Shown: in pieces, positions 25,733 through 33,391 of the stretch | Layout: every line of letters begins with the position of its first letter | How positions within the stretch are numbered: position 1 is the first letter of the stretch | Origin: G965222505 sp965222505 | Lineage (GTDB): Bacteria; Bacteroidota; Rhodothermia; Rhodothermales; DATKEJ01 | DNA length: 64,000 bases | Assembly (NCBI GenBank): GCA_965222505.1 | Contig: OZ244956.1 | Span: 3,286,001 to 3,350,000, forward strand | Direction of reading: 5' to 3' | Translations under genes and position numbers: made by a program | The notes under the pieces: generated by a model | What the model was told of the DNA's origin: nothing | Databases searched by the model: none | The model's input: the letters and a program-made list of their open reading frames with translations, nothing else

Positions 25733-26526
25733 TCGGCCGGGTCATGTGGTGGAGCCTCGTCATCCTAGGCGTGACTACAGGAAGTTGGGCACAATCGGCA
25801 CTTCCTGGTTTGCCCAATGGCTGGACCTGGGCACCGGTGCCGGCTCTGACGGATGAGTTTGAGGGTACCGCGTTGGATACCACCAAATGGCACGACCACA
25901 ATCCACACTGGCTAGGGCGGGCACCGGCCTATTTTGCACGGCACAACGTGGCCGTACACGGGGGCCGGTTGCACCTCACGGCCCGGAATGAAACCATCAC
26001 ACGGCTCCCTGAAAAGTACCATACCTTTACCACGGCCTCTGTGAACAGCAAGGTTCGGATCTTGTACGGGTACATCGAGATCCTCGCAAAGCCCATGAAC
26101 GCCCGCACATCCAGTTCCTTCTGGCTCTATTACAGCGAGCCGGACTGGTGGACCGAGATCGATGTCTTTGAAATCAGCGCGGGCACGAAGGGGCATGAGC
26201 AATCGGTGCATATCAACGCGCACGTCTTCCGAACACCGGCATCCGACCGCCACAAAAAATGGCCCCGCCGCTGGGAAGCCCCGTTCCGCCTTGCCGACGG
26301 GTTTCATACCTACGCACTGGAATGGGACGCAAACTACCTTAAGTTTTATGTGGACGGCCAATTGGTGCACGGTATGGAGAATCTGCACTGGCATCAGCCA
26401 CTCTACCTGAACTTTGACAGCGAAACCATGCCCAACTGGTTTGGTTTGCCCGATCTCAAGACGCTGCCCGCCACCTATCAAATCGAATACGTCCGCACCT
26501 GGCAGCGGGTACGGACCCACCCTTGA
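25729..26526 (+). CDS. GH16-family glycan hydrolase of the EPS operon
   Basis: 265-residue secreted hydrolase. The signal peptide (about residues 1-22, MWWSLVILGVTTGSWAQ) is followed by a single GH16 jelly-roll domain. The catalytic signature is TEIDVFEISAG (Glu143, Asp145, Glu148), with WLYYSEPDWW and FHTYALEWDANYLKFYVDG around it. The wording is nearer to agarase/carrageenase-type GH16 than to laminarinases. There is no carbohydrate-binding module and no T9SS sorting domain, unlike GH16 at 29063. Translational coupling to manC (ATGA overlap) suggests a role in trimming or clearing the cell's own polymer, as ExoK does for succinoglycan. Substrate is inferred only. Confidence 0.88.
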   Translation: MIGRVMWWSLVILGVTTGSWAQSALPGLPNGWTWAPVPALTDEFEGTALDTTKWHDHNPHWLGRAPAYFARHNVAVHGGRLHLTARNETITRLPEKYHTFTTASVNSKVRILYGYIEILAKPMNARTSSSFWLYYSEPDWWTEIDVFEISAGTKGHEQSVHINAHVFRTPASDRHKKWPRRWEAPFRLADGFHTYALEWDANYLKFYVDGQLVHGMENLHWHQPLYLNFDSETMPNWFGLPDLKTLPATYQIEYVRTWQRVRTHP

Positions 26527-26534
26527 GCAAACCC

Positions 26535-27140
26535 ATGAGCTGGATTCAAACCCTGTCCGCTGCCGAGGCAACGGGTGCATTAAAAACCTTGTATGCTCGC
26601 GTAACAGGCCCCGATGGACATATCGATAATATCCTGCGTGTCCACAGTCTGCGGCCTCACACCCTGCGCGGCCACATGGCGTTGTACAAAAACGTACTTC
26701 ATCATGCCGATAATACCGTCCCCAAATGGATGCTCGAAACGTTGGGAGTCTACGTGAGTCAACTCAACGGGTGTGGGTATTGCGTGGCCCATCATGCTGC
26801 CGGATTGCAACGCTTGTTGGGGGATGACAACCGGTTTTGGGCCATACAGACTGCCCTTGAAGCAGAGTCCTGGCGTCTGGTTTTTAATGAACGCGAGCAA
26901 GCCTTGCTCAACTACACCAAGAAGTTGACGTTATACCCGGCACAGATGCAGGAGGATGATGTAGAGGCCTTGCGTGGGGTGGGCTTCACCGATGGAGAAA
27001 TCCTTGAGGTCAACCAGGTAGTGAGCTATTTCTCGTACGCCAACCGGACGGTCCTGGGTTTAGGCGTGACCATCGAAGGGGATGTGTTGGGGCTTTCTCC
27101 CGGCAATGCCGCCGACCCGAGCGATTGGCAGCATGGATAG
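26535..27140 (+). CDS. AhpD-like / carboxymuconolactone-decarboxylase-family peroxidase-related protein
   Basis: 201-residue all-helical protein of the peroxidase-related (YnjA/AhpD-like) group. The redox motif is LNGCGYCVAHHAAGL, CxxC followed by a conserved His, near residue 75-85. The family shows alkyl-hydroperoxidase-type or simply conserved redox activity. A TTG at 26523 overlaps the GH16 stop and could be the start; ATG 26535 is taken as more usual. Why a redox protein closes an exopolysaccharide operon is not clear. Its stop lies 6 bp from the stop of the convergent SGNH gene. Confidence 0.85.
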   Translation: MSWIQTLSAAEATGALKTLYARVTGPDGHIDNILRVHSLRPHTLRGHMALYKNVLHHADNTVPKWMLETLGVYVSQLNGCGYCVAHHAAGLQRLLGDDNRFWAIQTALEAESWRLVFNEREQALLNYTKKLTLYPAQMQEDDVEALRGVGFTDGEILEVNQVVSYFSYANRTVLGLGVTIEGDVLGLSPGNAADPSDWQHG

Positions 27141-27145
27141 GTAGG

Positions 27146-28888
27146 CTATTGCTGTGCCCGATACCGCTGGAAGTAGGTATGGGCGGCTGTGGTGTCCCCC
27201 TGGAGAATCAGGAGCCGCGCCTTGTTAAACAGCATGACCGGGGCATTGGGGTCTTGCGTCTCGGCCAGGGTCAACAGGCGGTCGGCCTGGGTGAGGTGTT
27301 GTTTACGCAATTTCAGGGCGGCCCAGGCATTGAGGTAATCGAGCGAACGGGTGCGCGCCCATCCATAGGCCACAATCGGCTCATTCCAGGCGGCATGGGC
27401 CGGGGAGTTTACGGCATACCCGGCGGCTTCTTTCAAGAGGCCCGCATTAAATGGATTCCAGTGAAGCAGGGCTTGATACAGTTGCAGGACCTTCACAGTG
27501 TCCTGTGTCTGTTTGGCCCGGGTCAGACCTTCCCTGAGTAAAACAGGAGGAGGGACCGGTTGGGTAGACATGACAACGGCCAGGGAATCATAGACGGAGC
27601 GCTGCCGGGTCTGTTGCAGCAAGGTTCGGGTTACGGCTTCGGTCTCGGCTTCCGTGCGGGTTTTGTTAAACGGATAGCCTGCTTCAAGCACGCCGATTTG
27701 CAGGGCCGCGAAGATGGCCTCTATGGGATCGGGTTCAGCCGTTGGTAGGGGGGCAGGATGCATCCACGGCCATTTTTGGCCCATCTGTGCATAGAAAGCG
27801 GCGGCAATGGCAGCGTGTCCGGCGGCATTCGGGTGCAAGTGATCGTCAAAAAAACCGTTGTCGGCGATGCCGCTTGTACTGTTTGTACGCGCAACAGCAG
27901 AGATATCGACCAGGGTGCCGAGACCTGATTCGGCCAGTTGGGTGAGTGTGGCGTTGATGGCTTCAGGTGCACGAAACCGCAGGCCGTCCCATTCTTTCGC
28001 TTTTACAAAGGCCGTTTCAGCTTCGGCCAGACGCCCGGCTTCAAAGAGGGCCTGGCCTTCGTCATAGGCGGCCTTGGCTTCGGGCGCATCGCCGAGGGGG
28101 GGCTGGTCCTTGAGGTTGGAGGCCGTAAGGCCGAGGAAGACTGGAATATTGGCATGGGCGAAGGTGGTGAGTACGTCGTGCATGTTCACCGCAAACTGGC
28201 GTACGCCCAGGTGGTACCGGTCCTGGTTGTAGGCAATAGCCGCATCCCCAACAACGTGCGCCATCATGGTTTGCCGCGGGGCCGCTTCCGGTGGGGAAGC
28301 CAGCAGATCTGCGAGGGCGGTGTAGAGGGCAGAATGTTTGAGGCGGAGGGTGAGCCGCTTGAGCCATAATTGTCCGCCGAGGCCGTAGACGTTGCTACCC
28401 ACGCCGAAGGCCCCGTAGTATTCATTGTGCCCGGCATAGACCACAATGGCATCCGGCTCGGCATTGACGAGGGCGTGCCGGAGGTCCCACAGCGTATAGC
28501 TGTTCACGGCAGACATGCCCAGGTTTACGACCTCGATCCTGCGTTCCGGGGCGGCATCCTGAAGCAATGACTGAAGCCCTTCTGAAAAACTGTGGTAGAA
28601 ATGATAGGGGAATCCCGCTGTACTGGAGCCGCCCAACACAAACACCCGAAAGGTATCCTCGGATTTCTCTACCGTAAACGGATGCAAGGCCACCGCCGGT
28701 GCAAACCCTCGGAAGTACCGCGTCACGTATGCCGGGTTCAGTGCCTGGTGCGAAGGCTGGCCGGGAAACGGCACAAACACTGCACGACCTTCTGCCCCCA
28801 CGCCGGCCACACGTAGCACCCCCTCTGCGGCAAGCAGCAGCACCACCGGGATGAGCAATGTGAGCAGAACGAAGAAAGCCTTTTTCAT
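27146..28888 (-). CDS. SGNH/GDSL hydrolase with C-terminal helical-repeat region
   Basis: 580-residue exported or membrane-anchored protein. An N-terminal hydrophobic helix (FFVLLTLLIPVVLLLAAEG) is followed by an SGNH esterase domain: block I VFVLGGSSTAGFPY, block II VNLGMSAVNSYTLWD, block III VVYAGHNEYYG, and block V DDHLHPNAAGH. A tail of about 200 residues looks like TPR-type helices. Such proteins remove or add acyl groups on glycans, so a role on the neighbouring polysaccharide is possible. ATG 28888 is chosen; the few codons that extend the frame to 28915 lie wholly within the heptamer palindrome. No Shine-Dalgarno sequence is seen because the repeat abuts the start codon. Confidence 0.85.
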   Translation of the reverse strand: MKKAFFVLLTLLIPVVLLLAAEGVLRVAGVGAEGRAVFVPFPGQPSHQALNPAYVTRYFRGFAPAVALHPFTVEKSEDTFRVFVLGGSSTAGFPYHFYHSFSEGLQSLLQDAAPERRIEVVNLGMSAVNSYTLWDLRHALVNAEPDAIVVYAGHNEYYGAFGVGSNVYGLGGQLWLKRLTLRLKHSALYTALADLLASPPEAAPRQTMMAHVVGDAAIAYNQDRYHLGVRQFAVNMHDVLTTFAHANIPVFLGLTASNLKDQPPLGDAPEAKAAYDEGQALFEAGRLAEAETAFVKAKEWDGLRFRAPEAINATLTQLAESGLGTLVDISAVARTNSTSGIADNGFFDDHLHPNAAGHAAIAAAFYAQMGQKWPWMHPAPLPTAEPDPIEAIFAALQIGVLEAGYPFNKTRTEAETEAVTRTLLQQTRQRSVYDSLAVVMSTQPVPPPVLLREGLTRAKQTQDTVKVLQLYQALLHWNPFNAGLLKEAAGYAVNSPAHAAWNEPIVAYGWARTRSLDYLNAWAALKLRKQHLTQADRLLTLAETQDPNAPVMLFNKARLLILQGDTTAAHTYFQRYRAQQ

Positions 28889-28916
28889 TGGTGATTGGTA
28901 ATTGGTGATCACCAAT
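28887..28916. repeat. Heptamer repeat ending in a perfect palindrome (ATTGGTG family)
   Basis: ATTGGTG, ATTGGTA, ATTGGTG run in tandem at 28887-28907, and the last unit continues into the perfect 16-bp palindrome ATTGGTGATCACCAAT (28901-28916). The array overlaps the start codon of the SGNH gene. The same 7-mers recur at 54133-54224. Confidence 0.7.
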
Positions 28917-28983
28917 AGTAAGCATGCGCCGGGGGCGATTGCAATGCATCGCTTCCCAAGAGATCATCAAAAATACGCTTGAC

Positions 28984-29001
28984 CATGAAAACCTTTTCAT
29001 G
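28984..29001. promoter_or_regulatory. LacI-type operator candidate upstream of laminarinase-like GH16
   Basis: CATGAAAA-CC-TTTTCATG has perfect 8-bp arms. TTGACC (28979-28984), a 17-nt spacer filled by the palindrome, and TACCTT (29002-29007) make a weak sigma70-like promoter; a second TTGACA lies at 29006-29011. The core GAAAACCTTTTC differs by one base from the site at 30959-30970. Confidence 0.6.
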
Positions 29002-29062
29002 TACCTTGACATACCTTTTCCCAAGATTTGCATTTCCATTATTGAGACCAACGGCTTTTGGC

Positions 29063-30916
29063 ATGAACGCTTTGCATCGTTTCTCCGTCATCATCCTGAC
29101 GCTTTGCGTTGGGCATTTTGTTTTTGTCCCTTATGCGCAAGGCCAGGTATGGGAACTGGTCTGGGCTGATGAATTTGATACCGATGGTTTGCCGGACCCG
29201 GCCAGGTGGAGCTACGACGTTGGCGGAAACGGCTGGGGCAACCAGGAGCTTCAGTATTATACCGAAAACCGCACCGAGAATGCCCGCGTGGAAAACGGGG
29301 TGCTGGTGATTGAAGCCCTCAAGGAAGCCTTCGGCGGCAATCAATACACCTCGGCCCGGCTGGTGACGCGGGAGAAAGGGGACTGGACGTACGGCCGCAT
29401 CGAAGCACGGGCAAAGCTACCAGCCGGGCGCGGCACCTGGCCCGCCATCTGGATGCTGCCGACCAATGGTACCTATGGCAATGGCGGCTGGCCCGATAAC
29501 GGAGAGATTGACATTATGGAGCACGTCGGGTTTGACCCCGGCGTTGTCCACGGCACCGTGCATACCGATGCCTATAACCACAGCATCGGGACCCAGCGCG
29601 GGGGAAGCCGGCCCGTATCGGATGCGCTTGACGATTTCCATACCTACGCCATCGAATGGTCACCGGTGCAGATCGACTTCTACATTGATGACGTCGTGTA
29701 TTTTCGGCACTTCAATCAAAATACTGGCTGGACGACCTGGCCGTTCGACCGGCCGTTTCATCTCTTGCTCAACATCGCTATTGGTGGGTCGTGGGGCGGG
29801 CAGCAAGGTATTGACGACACCATATTTCCCGCCCGCATGGAGGTTGACTACGTCCGGGTTTACGAAAACACGGCCTTGCCTGAAGTAAGCCTTGATGCAC
29901 CCGCTACGCTTGATCCCGGCACACCCGTAACCCTCACAGCGGAGGCAACCATCTCGGAAGGCACGATTGAATCGGTCACGTTTTTTCAAAGAGACGGTGT
30001 GCTGGGTGTCGATACAGAAGCCCCGTACACCTTGACCATTGATAACGCCGAGCCGGGGTGTTATCAGGTCGGTGTTCAGGCTACGGATGTATTGGGATGG
30101 TCCACGGCCACGGAACTCGCCGATTTGAACGTAGGGACCGAGTGCCAACAGGCACCCTATCTGATGGCGGCCCATACGCTGCCGGGGCGGGTAGAAGCGG
30201 AATATTTTGACCTGGGCGGTTCCGGTGTGGGATATGTTGATCTCGATGGAGACAACCAGGGCGGGGCCATACGGTCGGATGAAGGCGTCGATATTGAATC
30301 GACCTCAGACCAGGGCGGGGGCTACAACATCGGCTGGACGGCAGGCCGGGAATGGCTCCAGTACACGGTAAACGTCCAGCAGGCCAGGGTTTATACCCTG
30401 GCGGCCCGCGTGGCCTCACCCTCCGGCGAAGGGCGCTTCGAGGTCTGGTTCGACGGCGAGGACAAAACGGGGGAGGTCAATGTGCCGACCACCGGGGATT
30501 GGCAACGCTGGCAGACGGTGTCTGTGGATAGCGTGAACCTGGATGCCGGGCAGCAGGTGATGCGGGTGCGTGTCAAGGACGGCGGGTTTAACCTGAACCA
30601 CCTGACCTTTATGGCCCAGACGGGCACCAACACAGCGCCAAGGGACCTGCCAGACGGATTCGCCCTTGAAGCCAATTACCCCAACCCGTTTGACCGTGAG
30701 ACGCGCGTTGGGTTCATCTTGCCGGAGGCGGGTCCCGTGATATTGGAGATATTTGATGGCTATGGCCGCCGGGTGGCCATACTGGTTGATGAACATCGGC
30801 CTGCCGGAAAATACCACACGGATTTTGAGGCGGACAGGTTGCCCAGCGGAGTCTATTATTACCGCCTGACTACGCCTGAGACCCAAATGACGCGGCCCCT
30901 AATGCTGATGAAATAA
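29063..30916 (+). CDS. Laminarinase-like GH16 with CBM6 and T9SS sorting domain
   Basis: 617-residue secreted enzyme. After the signal peptide (about 1-30) comes a GH16 domain (about 31-275) with WADEFDTDGLPDPARWSYD, NRTENARVENGVL and the catalytic GEIDIMEHVG (Glu148, Asp150, Glu153), a wording typical of endo-beta-1,3-glucanases. A short Ig-like segment follows, then CBM6 (VEAEYFDLGGSGVGYVD... GWTAGREWLQYTVNV, about 375-510) and a T9SS sorting domain (NYPNPFDRETRVGF... GVYYYRL). It should act on laminarin-like glucan at the cell surface. ATG 29063 gives the best signal peptide; the frame upstream overlaps the promoter palindrome. Confidence 0.95.
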   Translation: MNALHRFSVIILTLCVGHFVFVPYAQGQVWELVWADEFDTDGLPDPARWSYDVGGNGWGNQELQYYTENRTENARVENGVLVIEALKEAFGGNQYTSARLVTREKGDWTYGRIEARAKLPAGRGTWPAIWMLPTNGTYGNGGWPDNGEIDIMEHVGFDPGVVHGTVHTDAYNHSIGTQRGGSRPVSDALDDFHTYAIEWSPVQIDFYIDDVVYFRHFNQNTGWTTWPFDRPFHLLLNIAIGGSWGGQQGIDDTIFPARMEVDYVRVYENTALPEVSLDAPATLDPGTPVTLTAEATISEGTIESVTFFQRDGVLGVDTEAPYTLTIDNAEPGCYQVGVQATDVLGWSTATELADLNVGTECQQAPYLMAAHTLPGRVEAEYFDLGGSGVGYVDLDGDNQGGAIRSDEGVDIESTSDQGGGYNIGWTAGREWLQYTVNVQQARVYTLAARVASPSGEGRFEVWFDGEDKTGEVNVPTTGDWQRWQTVSVDSVNLDAGQQVMRVRVKDGGFNLNHLTFMAQTGTNTAPRDLPDGFALEANYPNPFDRETRVGFILPEAGPVILEIFDGYGRRVAILVDEHRPAGKYHTDFEADRLPSGVYYYRLTTPETQMTRPLMLMK

Positions 30917-30956
30917 GAAGGCCGTGTTCAGGAATGAAGGAAATCCCGGAAAGTGA

Positions 30957-30985
30957 TTGAAAACGTTTTCTTGCGTGCGTATTTT
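30957..30985 (+). promoter_or_regulatory. Sigma70-like promoter overlapped by a LacI-type operator
   Basis: TTGAAA (30957-30962), a 17-nt spacer and TATTTT (30980-30985) form a promoter. The perfect palindrome GAAAACGTTTTC (30959-30970) overlaps the -35 box, as expected for a repressor site of the LacI/GalR family. It precedes the CBM9-like gene and the TonB receptor downstream by about 110 nt. Confidence 0.65.
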
Positions 30986-31078
30986 AGACACATTGTCTGT
31001 ACTTTACATAATTCTCCACCTTATTGCTATCACGAGCGCGCCGTTGTGCGCGTACCACTCAACCCAACCACACACTCC

Positions 31079-33274
31079 ATGAATCTATCAGCCACCATGC
31101 GTCTTGCGTTGGCGCTTCTTCTCTTTGTCGGTCTCGGCATGGGAAGTGTGAATGCCCAGGATGCTGAACCGCTCGGCGAAGACTTTATCTTCTTCGTCAA
31201 CGGGACCAATACCCTCGTGCCCTCCTTTGATGGCACGGTTGTCGATGACCCGACTGATCCGGAAAACAAGGTCATGCAGTTCAACTACGGCAACTGGGCC
31301 TTCCAGGCGTTCCGGTTTGACCGGGCCGTCGGTCGGGACCTGACCGCCAACCGGGATGCTGGCGATGTGCTGCACCTCAAACTGCTCGTCGATCCTGCCA
31401 ACCAGGGTCAGCAAAACGTGACCATCCTGTTCGAGGACAAGACCGACGATAGCGGCGCCAACGATGGCACCGCTGACCTGCCCTTCCGCCTCCAATGGCA
31501 AATCCCGGAAGAGATGCGTGACGGCATGTGGCATGAACTCGACATTCCCCTGCCGCCGGCCACCTTCCAGGAACTGGCTGATGCCGAAGCCGCTGACAAC
31601 CCCGATCCGCTGCTCGTACCGTGGCAATACGGCGGGAGCTGGTCCACCGGTGCCTTCGGTGTGGGCCTCGACGGCATGGGCCCGAACACGGCTGAAAACC
31701 CTGACCTGTGGCGGGAATTCGAATGGAGCAATGTCCATGCCATAGGCATCTTCTGGGACAACAACACCGGCGGCGGTTCCATCTGGCTGGATGATGTTTA
31801 CATCGGCCAGCCCGGCCTGGACCTCTCCGTCGCAGACGGTGCACCCGAAGCTATGTCCGGCGTGACCTTTGGATCCGGTACCGATGCAAACGAAGTTTCA
31901 TGGGTTCATAACCCCACCTTTGGTGGATACAACGTGTATTTTAGTGATGCACCCATCACCGATGTAACGGCACCAGGTGTACAGCTTTTGCAAGCTGTTT
32001 CTTCTTCGGATATTGGAGACGGCAACCTCCTCGTGGAGCACCGTTTCGAGATTCCGCATGCCACGCTTGCACCGCTGGACGCCCACTATGCCGTTACCAG
32101 CCTGAGTACCTTCGGTGTGGAAAACCCGGATGTGGCCGTTAGCTCCGGCACCATTTCCAACCCCAACCTGCCGGTTCAACCCTCCATCGTGCAGCTTACC
32201 GAAGATGAAGGCAACTTGCTCTTCGATAACCTTTCTGCTGGTACGGTCTCACCTGAAGGGTTCCCCGAAGGTCTGGAGCCGTTCGTCCTGGATTCCAACC
32301 ACAGCCAGGCCGGTGAAAACCTGCCGCTGCCGGACACGGATGACGACAACTCGGGCACGTTCTGGCTTGGCTACTCCGACCTCAACGAGTTCTGGATGTA
32401 CGCCGAAGTTCGGGACGATGTGATCGAACTCTCCGGTGAAAACCTCCCGCCGAGCGATGCCTGGCAATTCGACTCCATCGAATTTGGCTTTGGCAACTAT
32501 GACGTGCGCGACGTTGAAGGCGGTTCCATCATTGGTGGCTCCCCGCACACCGATATGGAGCGTGGCGACTTTGCCGATTACCAGTTCCGCATCTCGGCCC
32601 ATGCCAACTCGGCGGGCGATGTGACCCAATCGTTTGCCTTCGCAGGCTGGAGCATCGATGCCGCCGTACAGGGTGGTGGTGCCGCCTATGACGTCCTGAC
32701 GGACAGCGACGGCAACACCATCGGCTGGAAAATGCTTGCGCTGATCCCGCTCGATGCCATCCAGAACATCGATCAGGCCGATGCCGTTCTCGATCCACCT
32801 GCTGCTGATGCCGTACGTCTGATTCCGTTTACCATCACGCTCAACGATGCCGATGGTAACACCCGTGAACACCAGATCACGTGGAGCCTCAAAAACAACG
32901 TCACGAACCAATGGTGGAACACGCCGGCCCAATGGCCCACCGTGGCAATGGCCGGCCGTGACCTGTTCGTGCCGACGGCTATCGAAACGGTTGATCCTTC
33001 GGTCCCCGAAGGGTACACCCTGGAGCAAAATTACCCGAACCCGTTCAACCCCACAACCAACATCCGCTTTGCGCTGACGCAACCGGAAAATGTGCGGCTG
33101 ACGGTGTTTGACCACCTGGGTCGCCGGGTCGCTACGCTGATCAATGGGGAAGCCCTCTCCGTTGGTACGCACGCGGTGCCGTTCGACGCGACCGGGTTGG
33201 CCTCGGGCGCTTACATCTATCGCATCGAAGCCGGTGAGTTTGTACAAACCCGGCAAATGATGCTGCTCAAGTAA
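31079..33274 (+). CDS. Secreted CBM9/DOMON-like glycan-binding protein with T9SS sorting domain
   Basis: 731-residue secreted protein with no catalytic motif that I recognise. The signal peptide is LALALLLFVGLGMGSVNAQ. Residues about 25-245 form a beta-sandwich of the carbohydrate-binding type (FDGTVVDDPTDPENKVMQFNYGNWAFQAF... GGGSIWLDDVYIG). A fibronectin-like part (about 260-360) precedes a CBM9/DOMON-like domain (about 370-640, EFWMYAEVRDDVIELSG... WQFDSIEFGFGNYD). The C-terminus is a canonical T9SS sorting domain (NYPNPFNPTTNIRFAL... GAYIYRIEAG). Expressed ahead of the TonB receptor, it may be the surface glycan-capture protein of the locus, a role played by SusD/SusE in other Bacteroidota. 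That role is inference. Confidence 0.8.
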   Translation: MNLSATMRLALALLLFVGLGMGSVNAQDAEPLGEDFIFFVNGTNTLVPSFDGTVVDDPTDPENKVMQFNYGNWAFQAFRFDRAVGRDLTANRDAGDVLHLKLLVDPANQGQQNVTILFEDKTDDSGANDGTADLPFRLQWQIPEEMRDGMWHELDIPLPPATFQELADAEAADNPDPLLVPWQYGGSWSTGAFGVGLDGMGPNTAENPDLWREFEWSNVHAIGIFWDNNTGGGSIWLDDVYIGQPGLDLSVADGAPEAMSGVTFGSGTDANEVSWVHNPTFGGYNVYFSDAPITDVTAPGVQLLQAVSSSDIGDGNLLVEHRFEIPHATLAPLDAHYAVTSLSTFGVENPDVAVSSGTISNPNLPVQPSIVQLTEDEGNLLFDNLSAGTVSPEGFPEGLEPFVLDSNHSQAGENLPLPDTDDDNSGTFWLGYSDLNEFWMYAEVRDDVIELSGENLPPSDAWQFDSIEFGFGNYDVRDVEGGSIIGGSPHTDMERGDFADYQFRISAHANSAGDVTQSFAFAGWSIDAAVQGGGAAYDVLTDSDGNTIGWKMLALIPLDAIQNIDQADAVLDPPAADAVRLIPFTITLNDADGNTREHQITWSLKNNVTNQWWNTPAQWPTVAMAGRDLFVPTAIETVDPSVPEGYTLEQNYPNPFNPTTNIRFALTQPENVRLTVFDHLGRRVATLINGEALSVGTHAVPFDATGLASGAYIYRIEAGEFVQTRQMMLLK

Positions 33275-33291
33275 TCCGCATACATGACCCC

Positions 33292-33344
33292 GTTGCGTAG
33301 GGGGGCAGGGACCCATCCCCCGGTCCCTGCTCCCACTACGTAAC
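33292..33344. terminator. Long GC-rich hairpin between the CBM9-like and TonB genes
   Basis: GTTGCGTAG followed by GGGGGCAGGGACC (33292-33313) pairs with GGTCCCTGCTCCC and CTACGTAAC (33322-33344) with few mismatches and an 8-nt loop. There is no T run. It sits 18 nt after the upstream stop and 48 nt before the receptor start, as an attenuator or mRNA-stability hairpin would. Confidence 0.6.
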
Positions 33345-33391
33345 TTGATGCGCTACACTTCTTTCGTCGGACTTCTTAAGCCTTGCTGCTC

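Noticed and set aside
32249..33316. 355-codon frame opposite the CBM9-like protein
   Set aside because: Shadow of a gene with signal peptide and T9SS domain.
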